Below are positions 6,339-12,669 of a DNA stretch of 12,669 nucleotides, in pieces. Made by a program: the position numbers and the translations under genes. Positions within the stretch are counted from its first letter, which is position 1, and each line of letters begins with the position of its first letter. A model generated the notes under the pieces. That model had not been told where the DNA came from. It did not search any database and worked only from the letters and a program-made list of their open reading frames with translations. The stretch comes from JANXQG01 sp037147235 (GTDB taxonomy: Bacteria > Planctomycetota > Planctomycetia > Pirellulales > Thermoguttaceae): NCBI GenBank assembly GCA_037147235.1, contig JBAWVO010000187.1:1-12669 (forward strand), written 5' to 3'.

Positions 6339-8201
6339 TTCTGCACTAGAACCGGAAGAGCCTCCTCTCGGGATAGTTTGGCTAATTGTCGCCGCACGTC
6401 CGCTGAAATGCTCTTCGATCTCTTCCAGCGTCTTCCCCTTGGTCTCGGGCAGGAAGAACGTGGCGGTGATGAAGTAGATGACCGTTGCGCCGGCAAAGGC
6501 GAAGAACATCGTACCATAGCCGTACTTGCCGACGGTCGGCAGAAACACGCCGGCAATGGTCGTGGAAACGGCCTGGTTGAGCAGAAGGGCGATGCTCATG
6601 CCGTTGGAGCGGATTCGGGTCGGCATCAACTCGGAAAGGGCGAGCCAGACGCAGACGCCCGGTCCCACGGCAAAAAAGGCCATGAAACAGAAGATGCAGG
6701 CCGCTGTCAACCAGCCGCTGGATGTGCTTGGCACGGGAGTAATCAGGGCATTTTCAATCTTCAGTGGGGCCGTCTGAGCCGCCGTGAGGTTGCCGAACGG
6801 ATTTTTGAAAAATGCGTCCACGGAATTTCCCGGCAGGCCAGTCTTGCGATTAATTTCTACTGGCTTAGGCTTGGCGGTTGAATTTGATTCGTCAGATCGG
6901 ACGACATTCGTCGCTGATACATAATCGCCAAACGAGTAAATCACGCTGAGAGTGGTCGCCTGCCCGATACTTGCCTTACCGGATGACCCTGTCGCCAATA
7001 GCAACTGATCGGCCTTCGCCTGATCGAATACGATTTGCAGTTCCTGCTCGCCCGTGACCATCGCTTGAAGAGCGTCTTTGCAGTCCACGCGGGTCTTCTC
7101 CGTTTGGTGAAACATCAGGCCGGCACAGACCAACGAGACAATGATTCCTGCCGTACCCAGCGAAAGGAGGAACTTGCGGCCCTTTCGATCGACAAGCATG
7201 ACACCGATCACGGTCACGAGAACATTTACCGTAGTGAGAATCACGTAGCCTGTATGGGCCTGCACGTCTGACAGTCCGGCCTGAATAAGAATCGTGGCGT
7301 TGTATCCGATGATCGAATTCACGCCGGTCAATTGGTTGCATGCCAAGATAATGCAAGCGAGGAGGAAGGGGGTCACGTACTTGCGATGCAGGAGCGATTC
7401 GCCGGTTCGTCCGCGGCCATTCGCCGATTTCTCCGCCGTGGCGGTTTGCTCCATTTCCGCGAGTTCAATCGCGGCATGCTCGTTGGTTCGGCTACGAAGC
7501 AGCGCAGCCAGGGCGGCATCCTTCCGGCCGCGGCGGAACAGCCATCGCGGTGACTCGGGCACAAGAAAGCTGCCAAGAACGAACAGGATACCGGGCGGCA
7601 AGGAAACCCAGAATATCCCTCGCCAAGCAAAATCTTGAGCGACGCGCAGCTTTTCAGGATCGCTCAGCGTCTTGACATGATCAACATGCATCGAGAAGAC
7701 CATCGCAATCACGGCCGCGGCGACAATCCCCAAAGTGAGCAGCCATTGAAAAATACCGGTGCCCTTACCGCGAGTCGATGCGCTGAGGCACTCGGCTAGG
7801 TAGAGCGGAACAACCACGCCGATCAGTCCGGCACTTAGCCCCTGTAGCAAACGGCCGAATACTAACAGCCCGTACTGGTCCGTGGTGGCGATCAGCGGGA
7901 TACTGACGACAAAGAGAATGCCGCTCAGTGCCATGAGTTTCTTGCGGCCCAGCAAATCGGCAATCATCCCGGCAAAAGGCGTCGAGATTACGCTGCCCAG
8001 AAGTACCGCGGCAACGATGAAAGAGAGTCGATTCGCATCAAGAGGGAGCGTCGCCTCCATGTACGGCAGTGCGCCGGCGATAATGCCGACGTCGATGCCG
8101 TAGAGTAACCCGCCAAGCCCCGCGATGAAAAGCAGGAAACGTACGGCCCAAACCTTGTCGGGCGAAGAGTTTTTGTTTTCAAGAGTGGTCGATTGGCTCA
8201 T
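6321..8201 (-). CDS. MFS sugar porter with long periplasmic loop
   Basis: A 626 aa major facilitator of the sugar porter family, probably a sugar:proton symporter in the inner membrane. I chose ATG 8201 (MSQSTTLENK); an in-frame ATG 14 codons upstream lies deeper in the previous gene. Family signatures are clear: GLLYGIDVGIIAGALP in helix 1, DLLGRKK between helices 2 and 3, the QGLSAGLIG helix, PESPRWLF (215-222), QLTGVNSIIGYN (~290-301) in helix 7, DRKGRK in loop 8-9, SELMPTRIRSNG, and PETKGKTLEEIEE after helix 12. The loop between helices 9 and 10 is ~130 residues (~364-494), against a few residues in most porters, and should face the periplasm. The last residues VGWDE and the stop come from a dispersed inverted repeat. 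The start overlaps the CBM9-like gene, suggesting translational coupling. The sugar is unknown. Confidence 0.93.
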   Translation of the reverse strand: MSQSTTLENKNSSPDKVWAVRFLLFIAGLGGLLYGIDVGIIAGALPYMEATLPLDANRLSFIVAAVLLGSVISTPFAGMIADLLGRKKLMALSGILFVVSIPLIATTDQYGLLVFGRLLQGLSAGLIGVVVPLYLAECLSASTRGKGTGIFQWLLTLGIVAAAVIAMVFSMHVDHVKTLSDPEKLRVAQDFAWRGIFWVSLPPGILFVLGSFLVPESPRWLFRRGRKDAALAALLRSRTNEHAAIELAEMEQTATAEKSANGRGRTGESLLHRKYVTPFLLACIILACNQLTGVNSIIGYNATILIQAGLSDVQAHTGYVILTTVNVLVTVIGVMLVDRKGRKFLLSLGTAGIIVSLVCAGLMFHQTEKTRVDCKDALQAMVTGEQELQIVFDQAKADQLLLATGSSGKASIGQATTLSVIYSFGDYVSATNVVRSDESNSTAKPKPVEINRKTGLPGNSVDAFFKNPFGNLTAAQTAPLKIENALITPVPSTSSGWLTAACIFCFMAFFAVGPGVCVWLALSELMPTRIRSNGMSIALLLNQAVSTTIAGVFLPTVGKYGYGTMFFAFAGATVIYFITATFFLPETKGKTLEEIEEHFSGRAATISQTIPRGGSSGSSAEVGWDE

Positions 8202-8895
8202 CCGTATATTCTTTCGTAGGCGTTGCAAATCGCAACGGCGCAAAACAGCTCGGCTGGTGAAAGTTCAATGGCTCGCCAATCGGTGCCCAACTGGCCCAAT
8301 GGGGATGCGAGCTTTCGTCGGCACACTTGTAAAAGTTGGCTCGCCAGACCTGCCCCGCCCAGACACCGAGCGGTCCTGCATACGCTTCTAACACGTTCCG
8401 CGGGATTTTGCAAGCGATTTGCCAATCCATCGGACACGGATCTTCGGGAAAAACGACCTCGGGCAGAGAATGGATTATTTCAACCTGGTCGCCAAGCTCC
8501 CTGGCAACCTTGGTGAAGCGGGCAAAGCCGTCCGGTGTCCGCGTCGCATCCTCGATATAGTACAAGAGCAAGGTTCCGCCGCAATTGATCTCGAAGTTGA
8601 AATAACCGCCGTCTCCGCGCGGTTGGACGAAGAACTCGACACAGCTATCCAGGTAGACGCTCTCTTGGTATTGCGTGTGCCTGGAAAGGACATAACGGTC
8701 GGCCACGAAAAATCGGAGATGCAGGGCATCGCGGGAATAAAGCAGCTTGGCGCGGGCAAGCGGCCGATGGGGGCTGCTGGCGGGATGAAATTCGCTCAGC
8801 TCAATCGTTTGGGTCTCGCGCCAAAGGGGGCTTTCCCACGGCTCTGCGAGGGGCGAGTCAAATTCCACCAGAAGCAGTGTGTAATCAAGGGCCAT
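8179..8895 (-). CDS. carbohydrate-binding family 9-like protein
   Basis: A 238 aa beta-rich protein resembling CBM9-like domains common in planctomycetes and Bacteroidetes. Visible landmarks from ATG 8895 are LHLRFFVADRYVL (~58-70), YLDSCVEFFVQP (~81-92), GYFNFEINCGG (~97-107), WRANFYKCAD (~184-193), WASWAP (~200) and a closing NFHQP-FAPLRF (~211-223). This order of an Asp/Glu-rich central strand, WRxNFYR-like strand and final FG-like strand is typical of the family. There is no signal peptide, so it may be cytoplasmic, or its start may be wrong. A GTG at 8934 would add 13 residues; neither start has a good ribosome-binding site. Its last 23 bp overlap the sugar porter start, making a tight pair. 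It may bind or process the transported glycan, but no catalytic residues can be named. Confidence 0.8.
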   Translation of the reverse strand: MALDYTLLLVEFDSPLAEPWESPLWRETQTIELSEFHPASSPHRPLARAKLLYSRDALHLRFFVADRYVLSRHTQYQESVYLDSCVEFFVQPRGDGGYFNFEINCGGTLLLYYIEDATRTPDGFARFTKVARELGDQVEIIHSLPEVVFPEDPCPMDWQIACKIPRNVLEAYAGPLGVWAGQVWRANFYKCADESSHPHWASWAPIGEPLNFHQPSCFAPLRFATPTKEYTDEPIDHS

Positions 8896-9012
8896 AAATG
8901 CTTCGTGCTGCGGACGCTTCTGGCGATACGACACCGGTACGGATTTTCTAAGATTCTCTATGCAACAGCGATTGGGATCGGCGAAACAATAAGTGTCGCA
9001 AGAAAAGTAGCA

Positions 9013-9029
9013 GGCACACTCCGTGTGCC
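9013..9029. repeat. GGCACAC-TCC-GTGTGCC hairpin
   Basis: A perfect 7 bp stem with a 3 nt loop inside the divergent region between the CBM9-like gene and the sugar kinase, set in GTAGCAGGCACACTCCGTGT. It resembles short REP-like hairpins dispersed in planctomycete genomes; this is from memory and there is only one copy in this window. Confidence 0.5.
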
Positions 9030-9082
9030 GTCCGCCCCCGCTCGGCGAGTGCGCAAAACACGACAGTTGTTGATGCGCTGAT

Positions 9083-9121
9083 CCTTGACTAGTTTATTAG
9101 CTTTGTTAAGATACGTCAAGG
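9083..9121 (+). promoter_or_regulatory. galactokinase-like gene promoter with flanking inverted repeat
   Basis: TTGACT (9085-9090), a 16 bp AT-rich spacer and TAAGAT (9107-9112) form the best sigma-70-like promoter in the window, with a start expected near 9119, ~33 bp before the gene. CCTTGAC (9083-9089) and GTCAAGG (9115-9121) are perfect inverted copies whose centres are 32 bp apart, about three helical turns. They cover the -35 box and the start site, as repressor half-sites often do. Confidence 0.5.
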
Positions 9122-9151
9122 TAGGCGTAGAGGTCCGCAGTACATGCTTGG

Positions 9152-10555
9152 ATGAAGGTGAGGAACGTGCGCGTGGTTGAAAAGCTTGACGAACAAGGAA
9201 TTGCCCAGAGGCTGGCAAAGGCGGGAATGCGGCTGGCTCAGTCACGCGTCAAAGCTGGATTGTTCGCGGACGCACTGCGAAACCTTGGGGAATTCCGTGA
9301 AACGGCTTCCGGCAATCCGTACTTGGTTTTCGTTCCTGGACGCATTGAAGTCCTCGGCAAACATACCGATTATGCGGGGGGGCGCAGTCTTTTGGCAGCC
9401 GTGGAACGCGGTTTCTGCGCGACCGCCCTGCCGCGGCAAGATGCGACGATTCAAATTGTCGATGCTTCCAGCGGCGAGAAGGCGATGTTTGAATTCAGCC
9501 CCGATTTGACGCCAACGGTGGGGCATTGGTCCAACTACCCCATGACCGTTGCTCGCCGTTTGTCGCGGAATTTTGAAGGGCCGCTGCATGGAGCCGACAT
9601 CGTCATGCGGAGCGACCTTCCACCGGCAGCGGGCATGAGCAGTTCCAGCGCGATGATGATTGCCGTTTTCAAGGTTCTGGCCCAAGTGAATCGTCTGGCA
9701 GATCGGGCCGTCTATCGTGAACATCTCCTCGATCCGCCTGCACTGGCCGCTTATTTGGCAACCATCGAAAACGGCCAAAGTTTCGCCTCGTTGGCCGGTG
9801 ACCGCGGCGTCGGCACCTTTGGAGGCAGCGAAGATCACACGGCCATGTGCTGTTGCCAACCCGGACATTTGCACGTCTTCTCATTTTGCCCGGCCCGATT
9901 GGAGCAGGTGATCGCCTTTCCCGCGGATTACATTCTGGTGATCGCATCCAGCGGAGTGTTGGCCGAGAAGACGGGCGAGGCGATGGCCAAGTACAATCGG
10001 GCCTCGCGGCGGGTCTCTGCGCTTCTGGAATTATGGAATACCCATGCCGGCCGCAACGATCGCTGTCTGGCGGATGCGGCCCGCAGCGCAATTGATGCGC
10101 CAGAGCAGTTGCAGCAGATCGTCACCGAGAATCCGCACACGACCTCCGACGCCCCGGCACTGTTGCGGCGATTCGAGCATTTTCTCGGGGAGAATGAACA
10201 GATCATCCCGGCGGCCTGCGCGGCATTGGCCCAAGGCGATATCGGCCGATTCGGTTCTTTGGTCGATCGGTCGCAACACTTGGCGGAAGAACTCTTGCAG
10301 AATCAGGTGCCCCAAACCATTTACCTCGCGCGTGCGGCCCGGCAATGTGGAGCGGCGGCAGCCTCGGCCTTTGGTGCTGGCTTCGGGGGAAGCGTCTGGG
10401 CCTTGGTGAAGACGGCCCATGCCGACGAATTCGTCGCGGCTTGGGCGGATGGTTATCGACGCTCATACCCCGCAGAAGCCCCGCGCAGCAGCTTCTTTGT
10501 CAGTGGCGCGGGAACCGGCCTGATCGAGCTTTGGCCAGAGAGACTTCCTGATTAA
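9152..10555 (+). CDS. galactokinase-family GHMP sugar kinase
   Basis: A 467 aa kinase expected to phosphorylate a sugar at C1 in the cytoplasm using ATP. The three GHMP motifs are present: PGRIEVLGKHTDYAGG (62-77), the ATP-binding LPPAAGMSSSSAM (157-169), and FGAGFGGSVWALV (407-419). The catalytic-base region reads GTFGGSEDHTAM with Asp228. Relative to classical galactokinase, GEHTDY is GKHTDY (Lys70) and MDQ is EDH. In human GALK1 the equivalent Glu43 contacts galactose, so substrate preference may differ. The enzyme is longer than E. coli GalK (382 aa), with a ~55 aa N-terminal extension and an extended middle. ATG 9152 is the longest start; GTG 9173, with GAGGA 8 nt upstream, is an alternative. 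It is divergent from the CBM9-like and porter genes, which supports a shared sugar pathway. No epimerase or uridylyltransferase gene is nearby. Confidence 0.88.
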   Translation: MKVRNVRVVEKLDEQGIAQRLAKAGMRLAQSRVKAGLFADALRNLGEFRETASGNPYLVFVPGRIEVLGKHTDYAGGRSLLAAVERGFCATALPRQDATIQIVDASSGEKAMFEFSPDLTPTVGHWSNYPMTVARRLSRNFEGPLHGADIVMRSDLPPAAGMSSSSAMMIAVFKVLAQVNRLADRAVYREHLLDPPALAAYLATIENGQSFASLAGDRGVGTFGGSEDHTAMCCCQPGHLHVFSFCPARLEQVIAFPADYILVIASSGVLAEKTGEAMAKYNRASRRVSALLELWNTHAGRNDRCLADAARSAIDAPEQLQQIVTENPHTTSDAPALLRRFEHFLGENEQIIPAACAALAQGDIGRFGSLVDRSQHLAEELLQNQVPQTIYLARAARQCGAAAASAFGAGFGGSVWALVKTAHADEFVAAWADGYRRSYPAEAPRSSFFVSGAGTGLIELWPERLPD

Positions 10556-10941
10556 ACCCTTGGACCCAGTACGATCGTCAGATTGAGCACGGTAAGCCGA
10601 CATTAGATAAAGTCAAAAACTTCACCGACGACCGCTATATCGATTTGGACGGGATTGTCGTCCGCGAGCCCCGCCCCGGCTGGATCACGATGGAAATCCC
10701 GCCGCTGGAAAAATGGGAAAAGCCGATGCGCTGGCCGCTGCCGGAGCAGCGGGAGCGGATTCAGTCGCCCGAGTTCTTTCAACTCCTTCAATCGCATGTA
10801 ACGCGGAAGTACCTGTCGCTGGTACACACGGCGACCGCAACGGCCAGCGGCCAGCAACCGCAGCCAACCGCTGGGGCGAAGCCGCCTGGTACGGCGGCAC
10901 AGGACTGTCGGGGATCGACCCAGCGGCCAAGTGGCCCCTGA
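10556..10941 (+). pseudogene. startless coding remnant, unidentified
   Basis: The frame ending at TGA 10939-10941 is open back past the sugar-kinase stop and reads like genuine protein: YDRQIEHGKPTLDKVKNF, then DDRYIDLDGIVVREPRPGW, EIPPLEKWEKPMRWPLPEQR and SPEFFQLLQSHVTRKYLSL. The only ATG is at 10645, inside the good-looking part, and has no convincing ribosome-binding site. After ~10810 the frame becomes Ala/Thr/Gln-rich and loses character. Another frame (10713-10991) then reads WGEAAWYGGTGLSGIDPAAK, so a frameshift is possible. I do not recognise the family. The simplest reading is the 3' part of a gene truncated by rearrangement just downstream of the kinase; a short real gene from 10645 is the alternative. 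Confidence 0.4.
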
Positions 10942-10991
10942 GGCCATCGGTCGGGGATAAACCCAGTATCGGCAAGCGTGTACGGCACTAG

Positions 10992-11207
10992 CGGTGCGCG
11001 CCGAGATCGGAGATAATTGGACCGCACGAAGCATCCTGGCGAACCGTACCGCTTCGCCGTTGACCCAGCGATGGTACAGCGTTAAGATGGGGGATGTAGG
11101 CCGTGCCCAAAGGATTGCTTTGCGTAACCGATGGAGCCGGAGGCTAGCCGTAGACCGTTCAATGCGACAGTTCGGCGGCCAGAGTATTGTTGGGCGAACC
11201 AACCACA
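10992..11207. other. no assignable gene
   Basis: About 215 bp between the coding remnant and the Zn-ribbon gene. A short frame reads HPGEPYRFAVDPAMVQR and then TAA, which could be the tail of another decayed gene, but it is too short to support. No promoter or RNA gene is recognised. Confidence 0.4.
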
Positions 11208-11477
11208 ATGCCAACTCAAGATGCTGCACCCTTCCGTCGCACGTATTTCTGTCGGCTTTGCGGCAAACTTCGCCGCGCCGATGGAAGTACACCTGCGAGA
11301 AAACTCGATCCTCCCTCCTGTTGCGGTGGCAATATGGTCAATCTGGCGTATGAACAGGCTGTCGCTGCCACACAACTGACGCCAAAGCAGCGTATCAAGT
11401 GGATGGCTGCGGGTGGGTATTACGTGCAGCGGGGTGGCAAGCGACCCTGGAAAGCCGTCATGCAGCGTGCTGAATGA
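11208..11477 (+). CDS. small zinc-ribbon-like protein
   Basis: An 89 aa protein starting MPTQDAAPF at ATG 11208; a TTG seven codons upstream is a less likely start. The N-terminal half carries a CxxC knuckle (FCRLCG, Cys15 and Cys18) and a second Cys pair (SCCGG, Cys38 and Cys39), a pattern for one structural zinc ion. The rest is LAYEQAVAATQLTPKQRIKW, then MAAGGYYVQRGGKRPWKAVM, compact and basic. It resembles small uncharacterised planctomycete proteins I recall, but I cannot name a family. It is not placed in an operon. A nucleic-acid-binding role would fit the charge but is not shown. Confidence 0.65.
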   Translation: MPTQDAAPFRRTYFCRLCGKLRRADGSTPARKLDPPSCCGGNMVNLAYEQAVAATQLTPKQRIKWMAAGGYYVQRGGKRPWKAVMQRAE

Positions 11478-12082
11478 TCGCCCAACACGGCACGGCGGCA
11501 GCGCAAGTCGCCGCTTGGGTGGTGCGGGCCGTGGGAAGTGGGTAGCAAGGAGCCATCACCCCCCTTCTGAGAAAGCGTCGGTCACCCTGATCCGCCGCAG
11601 CGAAGCGGTTCGGCCGGCTGTAAAAAGCTAGAAAATCGCTGGTTTTTCTTGACCCGCAGAAGATTTGACAGTGTCGCCCGACGCAGCGATCCGCTGTATC
11701 GGTTGCGGCTTTGTTGGTGCCCCACCGCCGCAGGCAAGGGTTCGTTCCACTCGCACGAGTTCTCGGCACCTTGATTGAGAGACGGTGATCTGGGCGCGGC
11801 GGTGGATTGCAGGCTCAGGGCAGGCGTGCTACGCTACCATCAGCGGGGTAGAATGCTCCACCAGTTAAGTCGCCAACTACGTTGAGAATTCTGTAGGCGG
11901 CACAACGGATATGGGAAGACTATCCCGCCTGACGCGAGATAGCCCACGCGAGCCACAATTGATCCGGCTTAGACTTGTACATGGCATCCCGACATTGCGA
12001 TTGATAATGTTACTGGACGAACGAGGCCGTTCATTTGTTAGGTCACGTTTTAGGAATGCGCGTTATGAATTAGGATACCGTT
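11478..12082. other. gene-poor stretch
   Basis: Some 600 bp without a convincing gene. Open frames here, including one at 11911-12198, lack a family-like pattern and a ribosome-binding site. A loose inverted repeat, AAAAAGC with GCTGGTTTTT (11622-11649), resembles a weak terminator. Towards the right end the composition shifts to more A+T. Confidence 0.5.
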
Positions 12083-12592
12083 ATGGAGAAGGAACCTCAG
12101 AGAGCAGAACTCGGCAGTTCGAGAAGTGGGCTTATCCAATGCTTAGTGGGTGTGACTACTGTCACTATAGTAGTATGGTTCGCGTGGAGCATATATGACT
12201 ACCATGTAGGGCCTTCGTGCGATGATGCTTTTCGGTTGTACCTTGCGGATCCAATTCCAGCGTCTGTCTCAAACATAAGTATTCGGTATAATACACATTT
12301 CCAAGGGCGAAACATCTTTCTCATATTCAGCATTGGAGCGGCGGACCTAAGGCGGATAATCCTTGAGAAGCAGTTCCTACCAGCGCGTGACAACGATACG
12401 CGGTTTCCAGTTGACGTATTCAAGTCGATGGATGAAGATGTGTCGGAAACCTACGAGAGTGGCGTGCTCTACTCGCTGCATAACAATGGTGTCATCGAAA
12501 GTTTAGCGGTTAGTAAGGATTTCCGAAAAGCCTACTTCTGGCACAGTTCTGATCCCGACTATGAAAAGTTGAGGACAAATCAAGAACTATGA
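12083..12592 (+). CDS. membrane-anchored hypothetical protein
   Basis: A 169 aa protein with AGGA 8 nt before ATG 12083. A short cytoplasmic N-terminus (~15 aa) is followed by one membrane helix at ~16-38 (GLIQCLVGVTTVTIVVWFAW). The soluble remainder is probably outside the membrane: VSNISIRYNTHFQGRNIFLI, then FSIGAADLRRIILEKQF, and a segment ending in KAYFWHSSDPDYEKL. The strand-helix pattern resembles small uncharacterised envelope proteins; I do not recognise a family. Codons such as ATA, TTA and AGT are more frequent than in the genes on the left, and the region is visibly AT-richer, which suggests a different origin. It seems intact. Confidence 0.7.
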   Translation: MEKEPQRAELGSSRSGLIQCLVGVTTVTIVVWFAWSIYDYHVGPSCDDAFRLYLADPIPASVSNISIRYNTHFQGRNIFLIFSIGAADLRRIILEKQFLPARDNDTRFPVDVFKSMDEDVSETYESGVLYSLHNNGVIESLAVSKDFRKAYFWHSSDPDYEKLRTNQEL

Positions 12593-12648
12593 AAGAGCCG
12601 GGGTCTCCAGGAATAGTGCGCGGGACCCGGAAAACTGGGCGCACGGTT

Positions 12649-12669
12649 AAGGTGTAAAATGGATGTCCT
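12649..12669 (+). CDS. possible start of a further gene, cut by window end
   Basis: AAGGTG, a 4 nt spacer, then ATG at 12659 followed by GAT GTC. Only three codons are visible, so this is a start signal rather than an identified gene. Confidence 0.2.

Noticed and set aside
8419..9081. 220-codon plus-strand open frame
   Set aside because: Mostly antisense to the CBM9-like gene, no motifs, no ribosome-binding site.
10994..11353. 119-codon plus-strand frame
   Set aside because: It overlaps the Zn-ribbon gene in another frame and has no recognisable pattern.
11911..12198. 95-codon plus-strand frame
   Set aside because: Arg-rich, overlaps the better-supported 12083-12592 gene, and has no ribosome-binding site.
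12589..12657. 22-codon frame overlapping the stop at 12592 (ATGA)
   Set aside because: Very short, no pattern, and followed by a better start signal at 12659.

Overview
The window looks like a chromosomal piece of a planctomycete, most likely of the Pirellula/Blastopirellula type. The evidence is indirect: a membrane-anchored Ser/Thr kinase, a Tat-exported Gfo/Idh/MocA oxidoreductase, a sugar porter with a very long periplasmic loop, a galactokinase with the GKHTDYAGG variant signature, weak Shine-Dalgarno use, and several short palindromic dispersed repeats. Base composition is moderately GC-rich by eye, except for the last ~700 bp, which is more AT-rich. The taxonomic placement is inference.

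Layout. (1) 1-1300: a CGTCATT heptamer array, then a lipoprotein with an Lnb/DUF4105-type domain. (2) 1375-1821: the RNase P RNA gene rnpB. Its last bases and T-tract overlap the end of a convergent ribbon-helix-helix (RHH) protein gene (1803-2210, minus). (3) 2211-2902: a gene-free divergent region with palindromes and the first copy of a ~65 bp hairpin element. (4) 2903-4384: a Ser/Thr protein kinase whose last ~20 codons are written by a second, inverted copy of that element. (5) 4441-4514: tRNA-Val(TAC). (6) 4568-8895, minus: a sugar-related group read as CBM9-like protein, sugar porter (start overlaps the previous stop), then a Tat-exported Gfo/Idh/MocA oxidoreductase. A large inverted repeat lies between the last two. 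(7) 9152-10555, plus: a galactokinase-like GHMP kinase, divergent from that group, behind a good sigma-70-like promoter framed by an inverted repeat. (8) 10556-12669: an accessory-looking stretch with a startless coding remnant, a small Zn-ribbon protein, a ~600 bp gene-poor gap, an AT-richer membrane-anchored protein, and possibly the start of another gene.

The CBM9-like protein, porter, oxidoreductase and kinase together suggest uptake and processing of a sugar or sugar derivative. The kinase carries an unusual Lys at a position that contacts the sugar in known galactokinases, so the substrate may not be galactose. I see no CRISPR array, transposase, phage module or known defence system. 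The most unusual thread is that two unrelated genes (kinase and porter) take their C-termini and stop codons from, or directly at the edge of, different dispersed palindromic repeats.
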